A stretch of 64,000 nucleotides of DNA from NCBI GenBank assembly GCA_007449985.2, contig VIIQ02000192.1, positions 108,413 to 172,412 on the forward strand. Direction: 5' to 3'. This document shows, piece after piece, positions 16,874-26,000 of this stretch (position 1 is its first letter; each line of letters begins with the position of its first letter). The position numbers were made by a program, and so were the translations under genes. This DNA is from Desmodesmus armatus. Taxonomy: Eukaryota > Chlorophyta > Chlorophyceae > Sphaeropleales > Scenedesmaceae. The notes beneath the pieces are model-generated. The model was not told where the DNA came from and made no database searches. It saw only the letters and a list, made by a program, of their open reading frames with translations.

Positions 16874-18889
16874 TCATCGCTTTTTGCGACGTTTCCTGTG
16901 GTCCGGCTCTGACCTGACGAGGAGACGCTTTGTGCCTTGTTGGGCTGTACTGCGGCGGGTAGGCCTGGAGTGTTGCTTGTGTGGCCGTCGTCCCTTGTCG
17001 CGTTTGCCTTTCTTCCCTGGGCGCTTGTTGCGGCCCATGAGGATGGCTCTTCGTTGTGTCCAGATTAGTTTGAGGTTGCGTACTGCTATGTGGTGCAGGC
17101 GTCGAGCTAGGGATGTGAGGGCGGAGCCGCCTACTCCGAGGTCGCGCATTTCTTTCAGGAAGGACTCGTAGATTATACCTGATGCCCCTAGCAGCAGAGT
17201 GACGATGCGAACTGTGGCTGTGGGCTCGTGGGCCAAGATCAGTTCTTTCAGTGCGGCGTGTTGTGCTGCCGCTCTTTCTTGTTGCGGCATCGGGTCCGTG
17301 TCCCTGCAGTATTTTATTTCGACGATGTCAAAGACCCACTCGTTGTTGTCTGGGAAGTATTTCAGCATGATGATGTCGGGAACGCTGTCTCGATATCCTT
17401 TAAGGGCCTCCGCAAGGTCGTGGCTGAACATGGACGGATTGTCCATGTGCCTCATGAAGCGGTGTGGCTGCATGCCCTCCGGCACCTCTGATGGGGCCTT
17501 TCTTCTGGTGTAACCCACGTCTGACAAGAAGACATTTCCTGCTTCCTTGCCTCTGCTGATAGCTTCCAGAATTTCCGTGCCGGCGTCATTGTGGCGGCGC
17601 GTGTACGCGGCGGACAGCTCCTTGCATCCGCTGATGGCGTGGTGCCCTCCGTCTTCCTGTCCACAGAGCGGACACTGGTTGGTTGGCGCCTTGCCAATTT
17701 TGTGCAGTAGTCTGTTGGTAGGGAGCAGTCCCCAGCGGTATTGCAACACTAGTTTTCGAGTGTACCTGTCCACCTTGGAGCTGGTCATGAATGCATGACT
17801 GGCTGGGTGATGTAGTTTGTCGGCCACGCTCCTCCAGCTGGAGGCATATATGCCATCTTTGGGCGCGCTGCCAAGCTTTGCACCTGCATGTGCCTCTTGT
17901 TTAAGGGCGGCTTGCATGTCTGGCAGGGGTTTTGTGACTGTCACGGTGACGCCAGATGGTAGTTCCTTGTCTACTTCCTTGTATGGCCAATACATCTGCA
18001 TGCGCAAGTTACTCGGTACATCATATGTATGTGGGGGTGGAGCATCAATAGGTAGTTCCCCGCGGGCCACCTGTACGGCGGTACCATCCGCCATCTCATT
18101 GCCTATTATGCCAGCGTGGCTCTTCACTTTCCAAAGGTGGATCGTACCAGGGTGATCCCGTACAGCATTGGCTAAGGCTTCAAGGACCTGCCGGTGCCGA
18201 TGCTCTGTCAGGTCTTGAGGCCTAGAGATCATCTTGGCAAGTCCGTGCATGGATCCCAGACTGTCCGTGGCTACATGTAGTGTGCCATCGACTCTGGTGT
18301 GTGTCGTGCCAAACTGAGTGAGGGCTACGTGTAGGGCTGCCAGTTCTGCCCTGCAGATTGTGTTGCACGTGGCGTCTGCTCCCTCGCCTTGCCAGGCGCA
18401 GTGCACTGCCAGGGTTTGGCTGTGTGCTCCGGGTACATGCACAGCCGCCCCAATGCCCGGTCCTTCCATATCCTGCCCTTTCACGTGGCTGCCATCCGTG
18501 TATAGGAAAGCTTTCCAGTCGTGGGCAAGTGGTGGCGGGTTTGCTTGGGACCTACGCAGTGATTGAGTTGCTGCTGAGTGTGCAAGCACCAGTTGTTCGT
18601 ACTCAAGGGGGTCATCCGCAGAGTCCAGTCTGCGCATGTCTCCTGTTTCTGAGTATCTAGCAGGGGTGTGATACGCCAAGGGACGTGGTAGGACTATGGC
18701 CAGGGTGTTGTCCGTGGGGCGTTTGCAGAAGCGTTTGCTGGCTTTCCTTGCCCACCTGGCAAGGGTTGCAGTGGCGTCTTCATCCATGTACAGGTCTTCA
18801 AGCTTGGTGAACTTGGCTCTTGGCTGCTTACTGGCGTTAGCACTGCTTCGAGGGCCCCCCGAACTGCAGTTTGGAAGGTACGGTACCAA
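16874..18889 (-). CDS. LINE 3' ORF: RNase H plus restriction-like endonuclease (RLE)
   Basis: 671-residue frame. The RNase H1-type domain shows FLYTDGS, CRAELAAL, TDSLGSM and HAGIIGNEMADG, giving the four acidic catalytic positions. It would degrade the RNA strand after first-strand synthesis. Further on come a zinc knuckle, CPLCGQEDGGHHAISGC (CX2CX8HX4C), then RRHND, then VPDIIMLKYF with VFDIVEIKYC about 14 residues later. This is the CCHC, R-H-N, PD-x(12-14)-ExK arrangement of R2-type RLE nucleases. The C-terminus is basic (GRNKRPGKKGK). The frame is the downstream part of a longer polyprotein, continued in the same frame by 18908-19690 but separated by a stop. A shifted frame (18694-18966) carries similarly good sequence across the gap, so one or two indels are likely. 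Confidence 0.85.
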   Translation of the reverse strand: MVPYLPNCSSGGPRSSANASKQPRAKFTKLEDLYMDEDATATLARWARKASKRFCKRPTDNTLAIVLPRPLAYHTPARYSETGDMRRLDSADDPLEYEQLVLAHSAATQSLRRSQANPPPLAHDWKAFLYTDGSHVKGQDMEGPGIGAAVHVPGAHSQTLAVHCAWQGEGADATCNTICRAELAALHVALTQFGTTHTRVDGTLHVATDSLGSMHGLAKMISRPQDLTEHRHRQVLEALANAVRDHPGTIHLWKVKSHAGIIGNEMADGTAVQVARGELPIDAPPPHTYDVPSNLRMQMYWPYKEVDKELPSGVTVTVTKPLPDMQAALKQEAHAGAKLGSAPKDGIYASSWRSVADKLHHPASHAFMTSSKVDRYTRKLVLQYRWGLLPTNRLLHKIGKAPTNQCPLCGQEDGGHHAISGCKELSAAYTRRHNDAGTEILEAISRGKEAGNVFLSDVGYTRRKAPSEVPEGMQPHRFMRHMDNPSMFSHDLAEALKGYRDSVPDIIMLKYFPDNNEWVFDIVEIKYCRDTDPMPQQERAAAQHAALKELILAHEPTATVRIVTLLLGASGIIYESFLKEMRDLGVGGSALTSLARRLHHIAVRNLKLIWTQRRAILMGRNKRPGKKGKRDKGRRPHKQHSRPTRRSTAQQGTKRLLVRSEPDHRKRRKKR

Positions 18890-18907
18890 GAGGTTTCTTG
18901 ACGCTGG

Positions 18908-19690
18908 TCACCGACTTTGAATGGGAAGTGCTCTGCATATCCTGTTTGGTTGCCGACTGCTAGCATCCTGAATTTCCACTTCAGGGTGCGGGGGCCTGCA
19001 AACGGCTGGCATCCCGGGGTCCAGCTGTATCATCTCCCTTCCAAAGGTACATACCGGGAGGCATACATCGTGGTTTCTGCGCACCAGTTGCATGTACGCT
19101 GCGTCGTCATCGGTGTCCACCCCGTCCCACGCAAAGAAGGTCGGGAGAATCAGCAGGGTGAGGGTGCTATCGGTGGTGCTTTTAGCTGATCTGATGGCCC
19201 AATCTACGACTTTAACCGCCATATGCACATCAAATTCCGGCACCGCAAGAGATGGGCCTGTCCAGCGGACTGCGTATGCGTCGTGATTGGCGCCGAACAC
19301 CCGATCCCGGTCGTGTGCCGTCCAGTAGCTGGGCGTGCAGGGGTGGACGGTGAATGGGTTGCAGAAGCGCTCTTGGGTAAGCTTAGCTTGGCTCATGATT
19401 GTGTTCTTAAGCTGCTGGGGGAGGCCCCAGTGTTGAGCTTCGGTGGCCTTAGTGCCGGGCAGCTGGCGGTATCTCAAGGCAAGGCGGCGTAGTTCTTCTT
19501 CGAACGTACCAGCTTGCAGGGCTGCCATTGTGTCTGGGTGGTTGCTTTGCATGTATGTGAACGCGTCTTTCAGGCGGGCGACCACCTCAGGGCTGATCAT
19601 GTGTTCACATCTGCCGTCTGTGCCATAGATGCAGCACAACTCTTTTGTCCTTATCTGGCCAGCCGAAGTGGCGTACTGCACTGGCCTCAC
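18908..19690 (-). CDS. LINE segment of unassigned domain between PHD finger and RNase H
   Basis: 260-residue frame with conserved-looking motifs RFCNPFTVHP, YWTAHDRDRVFGANHDA, LTLLILPTFFAWD and YMQLVRRNHDV. I do not recognise the family. The pattern of an NPF motif followed by a hydrophobic LLILP strand vaguely recalls phage-type adenine methyltransferases, but the catalytic motif is not clearly present, so this is only a lead. It is joined to the PHD segment upstream by a frame change at about 19690. Confidence 0.5.
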   Translation of the reverse strand: MRPVQYATSAGQIRTKELCCIYGTDGRCEHMISPEVVARLKDAFTYMQSNHPDTMAALQAGTFEEELRRLALRYRQLPGTKATEAQHWGLPQQLKNTIMSQAKLTQERFCNPFTVHPCTPSYWTAHDRDRVFGANHDAYAVRWTGPSLAVPEFDVHMAVKVVDWAIRSAKSTTDSTLTLLILPTFFAWDGVDTDDDAAYMQLVRRNHDVCLPVCTFGREMIQLDPGMPAVCRPPHPEVEIQDASSRQPNRICRALPIQSR

Positions 19691-20709
19691 ATACGCACGG
19701 CAGCCCCCTCCACTGGCTCCACGCGTGTCGGGGGGATATCTGCATGGGGGTTGATGGGGAGGGTGTGAAGTACTAGTTTCTTGCGGATTGCTTGGCCGAT
19801 GGTCACATCGTACACTCTTTCAGCCGTAGGTGGAGTGACTCTTGGGCGTTGCTGCATGGCAGTCTTTTGTCTTTTGACTTGACTGTCATCATGGACGTGT
19901 TGGGATGCAAGAAGCTCTTCCAGTTCCCGCAGTGCCTGAGGTGTGGCGCTGGCGCGTATGGTGGGAATGGCCTCTGAGGCCTCCTTCCATTCCACTCTGT
20001 ATAGCTTGATGTCGTTAGGGAGGCTTTGTGCGGTGTATTGTTGCTCATGGCACTCCTTGCATGTGTAAGGTTCAGGTGTTTCAGCTGAGTCCTCACCATG
20101 CACCCGTTGGATGCATTCCGTGTGATACCACCTGTCGCACGTTGTGCAGATCTTACAGGTTTGTTCTGTGGAGGTGGCTGGTCTTGCACAGTACTCGCAT
20201 GGGCGCTGAGTGTCTAGACCGAACTGTTGTAGGTCGGCCGGCGTGGCTTCTGTCATGCAGTGGACTTTGTATCCTGAGGATTCTTGAGTGGCAATCTGCC
20301 ATCCTGGTTGCACACATGGAGCCCACTGCACGATGGCTTGTTGTTGGGTGCGAGAGGAGCAGAGTGCCTTCACAGAGGCAATTCTTTCATCCGTAAAGGA
20401 ATACTTCGCTCCAAGCACAGCCATGCGCTTTTGTGCTGCCGGGGGTTCTCCTGGTTGAGGAGGTCGACTTGAGGCAGCTTTGCAGGCATTGGTGTAGAGG
20501 CGATAGCCGGTGCACGTGCGGCGGCTCACTGGGGCGTCGGCACTTTCCACAGTCTGTATGTCTTTCCAGACGGCCCGCTTGCTTGTTCGCGGCTCCTTAT
20601 GTATTCGACTGTAGTGTTGCGTGCTTGTAGTGCTTGGTGTTCTAGGTCTTGGTGCATCCCTGACAGGGCATGCAGGTCGGTGTGCGTTCCTGGGATGGGA
20701 TTGTTCCAC
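19687..20709 (-). CDS. LINE segment with PHD-like zinc finger
   Basis: 340-residue frame, downstream of the RT frame after a shift near 20540. The finger reads CEYC, then CKICTTCDRWYHTEC, then CKECH. This fits the C4HC3 plan of a PHD finger, with the aromatic WYH before the last pair. PHD fingers bind histone tails, and in a retroelement one could bias target choice; that role is inferred. The region before it is rich in Pro, Arg and Thr and looks disordered. Confidence 0.7.
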   Translation of the reverse strand: MEQSHPRNAHRPACPVRDAPRPRTPSTTSTQHYSRIHKEPRTSKRAVWKDIQTVESADAPVSRRTCTGYRLYTNACKAASSRPPQPGEPPAAQKRMAVLGAKYSFTDERIASVKALCSSRTQQQAIVQWAPCVQPGWQIATQESSGYKVHCMTEATPADLQQFGLDTQRPCEYCARPATSTEQTCKICTTCDRWYHTECIQRVHGEDSAETPEPYTCKECHEQQYTAQSLPNDIKLYRVEWKEASEAIPTIRASATPQALRELEELLASQHVHDDSQVKRQKTAMQQRPRVTPPTAERVYDVTIGQAIRKKLVLHTLPINPHADIPPTRVEPVEGAAVRM

Positions 20710-22988
20710 ATGGTGCGATTGCCCGGCCAGTGTGCTTGCATATTCCGGTGGAAGTCACTGTGGAGGGGGCGGGATTCTTGTTCGGGAGGTGCTCTGCATA
20801 CCTCCGTCCACGGCACGCCTGTGCTGAGGTAGTGGGTGACTCGGCGCCAGGCTGCAATGTGCTTGGGCTTTACCTTGTTCTTTCCCATGATGGACACAAT
20901 GGCTAGTGCTGGGAGGACGTTTATGCGTTTACGGCACAACATGTGCTCAACTGTGTTGATTCCCACAGAGTGCAGAACTTGTATGTCTGCCACGAGCCTG
21001 CGGTCCCATTCACTTGGCTCAGCTTCTAGCTTTGTGAGGCTTGCAGCAAGGGGTGCTAGGGCGTCCAAAGCTGCTTGCCTTGTGCCATCCTTTTTGAGGA
21101 TGATCCTGGCCTTTTGCATGGCCAGGGCTTGTCTGACGCGCATACAGTAGCGTGAGACGTGGGGGAGTTGAGAGACTGACAGCGCATCCGTAGCAGTGCA
21201 CTGTCGTTGCATGAGGGCACGGGTGAGGCGGCCTAGGGGTCCTTCATCGTTCAGTGCGCGGGTCAGCCGCTGCGTACAGATGATGGTGTGTTCGACCTCT
21301 AGAGAGGGGCATCCCAGTCCTCCCTTTGCAGTGTCCTCATGTGCACCAATGGTGGACATGCTGACCGACAGCCCGTGTGCTTGTTTGGCGATTCTGCAGA
21401 GAATGCCATCCAATTTCTTGATTTCCGGTGATGTGAATGGTGCCATTGTCAGTACATGTGAGACAGCGGCCCTTAAGCTGGACTTCAGAATGCGTAGTTT
21501 TTGGGATGGGCTGGCCCATGATGTTTTCAGTGCGTTGGCTGCATTGGCCAGTTGTTCTACTGTTGCCTTGAATTGTGGTTTGTAGTCCAGGTTCATGGTG
21601 AGGAGTACCCCAAGGTGTCGGAATGGGGTTTTTGGGTGATGGTAAGTAATAGGCTTGCCTTGTACAGTTATGTGCCCTTCCAGTTGCTCCTTTAGGCGTT
21701 GGTCATCGTATGGCTTGTTTGGTTGTGAGTGATGGAGTGCTCCTGTCACCGTTGTCTTCTTGTGGTTGACTACCAGGTGCCCCCAAGTTGTGTATGCAGA
21801 GAGCTTCTTGGCTTGGTGTTTCAGTTTTGCAAGGGATCCTGTGAGTGCGTTGAGATCGTCTGCATATGTGATGGAGCTGGTGTGGCGTTGGTCATCAGGG
21901 ACTTGAGAGTCTTTCAGGCACCCTGGGACGTATCCATGCCTGCCGCTGTGCAGCCACCTCAATAGGGGTTCTATATATAGTATGAAAAGGAAGGGGGACA
22001 GGCTGTCCCCCTGAATTGTGCCCCTATCGATGGGGATGGGAGCCGTAGGGCCGTGCGGCGTTTGGAAGCGAGTTTGTGCCCCCATATACAGGTCTTTCAC
22101 CACCTCGATGGCGTCTGTAGGGAAACCCAGGTCATAGAGGATGCATAACAGTTTGTCATGTGAGATGGTGTCAAATGCTTCCGTCATGTCTGCTTGCAGC
22201 AAGTAGATGTCTTGTTTGTACCAGTAGGCGTCCTCCAGGGCCATGACCATCATCTCAATTTGCTGTGCAGTGGAGCGCTTGCTCCTGAACCCGGTTTGTG
22301 ATGCACTCAGCATGTTTTGTCTTTCGGCTCGGTCTGCCATGGCAAACGTGACCATGCGCGTCCAGACTTTGTAGACCGTGATTTCCAGGCCAATTCTCCG
22401 ATAGAAGTCGAGTTCAAGGGGAGTGCCTTTGTGTTTGTAGAGCATGATCGTCGTGCTCTCTTTCCAGGAGTCTGGCGTGAGCCCACAGGTCCACATGAGC
22501 TTAATGATGTTGTGGAGTGCCTGCTTGCCTGAGGGTGGCAAGGCTTGCAGTAGTTCATTGGCCACTCCATCCGGGCCTGCGGCTTTCCCTCTAGCCAGTG
22601 TTTTCAGGCATGTGTGGAAGGCCACTTCATCGTCGATGGCGTTGTACAACCAGCACCTAGGGCCTGTGGGGAGATTGTCTTTCATTGGGTCTCCGTCAGC
22701 AGAGAGTTCTGCTCTTTCCCATGGGTAGTTCCTTGGCGCTTCTTGGGGGAGGTACTTCCCTGTTTTTCCCATGGCATCACAATCGGCTGTCCAAAATCCC
22801 CCACGGTCTACCGGTCTACTGCGGTCTACCCGTGGTCTACTCAGTATCGTATGCATAATATAGGCCGTTTCTGCTCGCAATTTTTGGTCAAACATAGATC
22901 GTAACTGTATCTGTTGACTCCGCAAATCCTGGCCCGACCTGCTCAGTCTACGATACTTTTCTATGTTTCGGAAGTTTGGTCTACTCAC
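20526..22988 (-). CDS. LINE reverse transcriptase segment
   Basis: 820-residue frame with all the fingers-palm motifs of non-LTR RT in order: RGKAAGPDGVANELL, YRRIGLEITVYK, QTGFRSKRST, LLQADMTEAFDTISH (motif A), GTIQGDSLSPFLFILY (motif B), ITYADDLNAL (motif C, catalytic YADD near 21860), HLVVNHKKT and FRHLGVLL. It synthesises cDNA from element RNA at a nicked target. The first about 70 residues come from the inserted MITE, not from the element. The true upstream joint is PEPNHG (end of the APE segment) to KTGKYLPQEAPRN, and needs a one-base change in a run of A. Confidence 0.9.
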   Translation of the reverse strand: MSRPNFRNIEKYRRLSRSGQDLRSQQIQLRSMFDQKLRAETAYIMHTILSRPRVDRSRPVDRGGFWTADCDAMGKTGKYLPQEAPRNYPWERAELSADGDPMKDNLPTGPRCWLYNAIDDEVAFHTCLKTLARGKAAGPDGVANELLQALPPSGKQALHNIIKLMWTCGLTPDSWKESTTIMLYKHKGTPLELDFYRRIGLEITVYKVWTRMVTFAMADRAERQNMLSASQTGFRSKRSTAQQIEMMVMALEDAYWYKQDIYLLQADMTEAFDTISHDKLLCILYDLGFPTDAIEVVKDLYMGAQTRFQTPHGPTAPIPIDRGTIQGDSLSPFLFILYIEPLLRWLHSGRHGYVPGCLKDSQVPDDQRHTSSITYADDLNALTGSLAKLKHQAKKLSAYTTWGHLVVNHKKTTVTGALHHSQPNKPYDDQRLKEQLEGHITVQGKPITYHHPKTPFRHLGVLLTMNLDYKPQFKATVEQLANAANALKTSWASPSQKLRILKSSLRAAVSHVLTMAPFTSPEIKKLDGILCRIAKQAHGLSVSMSTIGAHEDTAKGGLGCPSLEVEHTIICTQRLTRALNDEGPLGRLTRALMQRQCTATDALSVSQLPHVSRYCMRVRQALAMQKARIILKKDGTRQAALDALAPLAASLTKLEAEPSEWDRRLVADIQVLHSVGINTVEHMLCRKRINVLPALAIVSIMGKNKVKPKHIAAWRRVTHYLSTGVPWTEVCRAPPEQESRPLHSDFHRNMQAHWPGNRTMWNNPIPGTHTDLHALSGMHQDLEHQALQARNTTVEYIRSREQASGPSGKTYRLWKVPTPQ

Positions 22989-23052
22989 GGTCTACCCGGT
23001 AGACCGTGGGGGATTCAAGCCAACCCGTGGACAGCCGATTGTGATGCCATGG
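22769..23052. mobile_element. MITE with long terminal inverted repeats inserted in the LINE ORF
   Basis: The ends are inverted copies: GCATCACAATCGGCTGTCCA at 22775 matches its reverse complement ending at 23046, and the match resumes after a 13-base versus 2-base gap into a CCCCCACGGTCTACCGG block. CCATGG lies outside each end. It is a palindrome, so it can be read either as part of the inverted repeat or as a 6-bp target duplication. The interior is AT-richer, with repeated GGTCTAC boxes, and codes for nothing. Confidence 0.8.
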
Positions 23053-26000
23053 TTGGGTTCAGGTGCCTTCATTTTGTTGCGGGCCCACCGTTCAGTGGCC
23101 GCTATGACTTCTTCAGCTGTGGTGGCCAGTCTGCCCTCAGGTGTTTGCACCGCCCTGAGTGCCACGGGAGGGTTGGGTTTGTGCTTGCCAAGGGCAAGCT
23201 TGTTGCCTAGTTTTTGGTTGGAGTCTAGCAGTGTACGGAAGGCAGTGGTGGCCTCCTGCTCTTGTATCTTTGTGTGTTCTTTATCAATGCGGTTCCGTCT
23301 TTCACGCAGGGGGGCTTGGGTGGCTTTGAGCGCGTCCTCCCTTGTTGCGTCAGGGTGGCGCTCCTCATATCGCTCAGCAAGGGCGACTACTTCGGCTTCA
23401 GTGCCATCGGCTGCGTCTCCCATCGAGCCGTCCGCTCGCAGGCGGTGCATCAGGCGGGCGGTGGTTTGCAGCAAGGCAACTGTTTTCCTGCGAGCCTTTG
23501 CTTCTTTCCTGGGACGGTAGTGCGTCCCCTTCACGTTTGCCGGTCTCGTGGGGCATACCTCCATCATAGTCGCGCGGGACGTTTGAAGCAGCGAGCTTAG
23601 CTGTGCGCCTAGGTCATTGATGATCTGCCTGGCCGCGGTTTCCCCCAGTTCGGTCAGCGGGCGCGGCTTGTCCGCATTGTGTTGTTCAAGGTTTAGCCAG
23701 TGTGGGCGTGCATATGTTGCGACTAGGTGCTCGGTATGTTGGTACAGGCGGTCATAGTCGTTCCCTTGGCATTCAAGCAGTTGCATTTTCAGCGCATCCA
23801 TCACGTTTTGCGTGAGGGGCAGCAAGCGGGGCTCGGAATGCTGTGCGGGGTTGGGTGTAGGGAGTGGCGGAAACTGCCGTACGGTGGTGAAGGGGACGCT
23901 CGCTATGAGGGGATCATGGTCTGATGAGCGTCCTGTCATCGGTATCGTGAAGGTGCGGCAGTCCCCTTGGAGGGGGACATTCAGTAGGATGTCGTCTATT
24001 CTACTACAGTACGTTTCAGATGATTTGCGGAATGTGTATGTCCTTGTGTCTCCTTCCGCTGGGCTGTCGATCGGACGCAGGGTGTGCCGCTGCATGAATT
24101 CGCGGTGGGCCGAGTCCGCTGTTTTCCGTTTGTGCGACAGCCTGTCGCTGTCGAAGGATGTAGCGTTGAAGTCGCCTGCCACCACCATGGGGTCTGTGGT
24201 ATTGGTGTGTAGGTCGTTGAATACTGAGTAGATGGTGCGGCGGTCTCGCATATTGTGTGGGCAGTACATGCCCACTACAGTGAGTGGGGCAGAATCAGGG
24301 AGCTGGATGTTCACTTGGGCCATGTAGCCATTCACTGTACTAGGCAGGCTACTAGCGGCGGCCGCCGATGCTGTGCCCAGCATCAGCCAGTCTTTCCTAA
24401 GAGCAGCGATCACAACCGCTTTGGCCCTCTTAGTCTTTTTGCTGCGCTTGTCCTGTGCAAAGCTGCCAAACAAGTGATATTGGCGCAGGTGTTGTCTAAT
24501 CCTTTTGTGCATTCGGCTTTGTTTGACTTCAGTCAGCACAATGATGTGTGGCATTTCCCCTTGACTTTCTTCAAGGTGAGACAGCATGTGGTGCATGTCT
24601 GTTTTGCTGGAGTACAGCCCTCTTGCGTTCCAGGTGGCTACGTGCAGGGGAGTGGTGGCTTGCACAGGGGTCATTACTTGTGGCACGTCCCCTGGCGGGG
24701 GTTTGGTTGGGGCTTGCTTGTCCGGCTGGCTGCGCTCCCTAGGCTCAAGGCGCGGCCCTTGCGAGGTTTGGTCAATCTTTTCCTTGCTGGTACTTTTGGT
24801 TGGGTGAGGTTGTGCTGCAGCACTGGGGCCTTGAGGTGGGCCTTCATGATTTTGGCTGGATGATTGTGCAAGGAAAGATCTGATGTCGGCATAGACAGCA
24901 GGTTTGTTGTCCCTTGGTCTCTTCCCTACCCCTGCCCTCGGTGCTGGTGGGGGGTGTTGCTCCGGTTCTTTTGAGGGTTGCATTGACAGCGCTGGGGTAG
25001 CCCCTAGCGTGTTAAGATGCCCTCTGATTGTCAGGGGGACAGAGTTAGGGTCTACCACGTATCTGCCGACCTCTGATGTCATCATGGTTTCGTCATCGCC
25101 ATCAGTGTAAAGTACTTTATAGATGTATGGTGCGGCAGCAGAGGGCATGTAGCATGCCACTCCATAGTACAGTTGGCTGTCAGGGTTGTGGAATTCCTTA
25201 GCCACTACCCTCCCGTGGTACTTGTTTTTGTTTTGTGTCTGGGTTTGCTCTGAGTCCTTGTTCGTGCGCGGCTGCTGTGGCGATGCTTTTACTTTCATGG
25301 CATCTCGCAATGGTGCCAGTTTGGCTGCGGCACTGGTTGGTGGCGGCGTGACCCATTTGGTTTTGATGCGATTCGATGACCTCTTGGCTATGCTTGTTTT
25401 GCTTTTGCGTACAGTGGTGGGTGCCTTTGTTTGTGTGGCCGGGGCCCTAGTGGACAAGGTGGGGGGCCGGGCATATGGCTCTGACCTGACCCCTTTGGTT
25501 GCTCTTTGCCACTTGGGGAGGGACTTGTTAGTTGGGTTGTCGCCCTGTCCCAGGGCAGAGCTACGGCGGCCTGCTGATTGTCTGCTAGGACCCGCTTGGG
25601 TGCGGAGAGTCAAAGTTTCCCCATCCACCCATTGCAAAGTGGTTGCCTGCACACTGATGCTTGGCCTGCGTATGCGTGGTTGCATGTCACGTCCACTAGT
25701 ATGTGGGTCCAGCTGGACAAGTGTATACAGTACGGTGTCGTCTGCGTTGGGCTGGGACGGTGCTAGTGTTAGCCAGTCTATGTCTGTGAGCTTGCGCACT
25801 TTGCCCTGGGCTCGGAAGGCTATGCTTTCGCACTCATACCAGTTTCCGTGTGCCTCAACCCAAGTTTTGTAGTGACAGATGGTGTCGTCGTGTAGGTATT
25901 TTATCATTAGGGCTTTGCATCCTGGTGGTGCCTTGTTCAGTATTTCTTGCTTGGTATATACAGTGTCATGTCCAATCCAGCAGAATTGAAGCAGAGTGGC

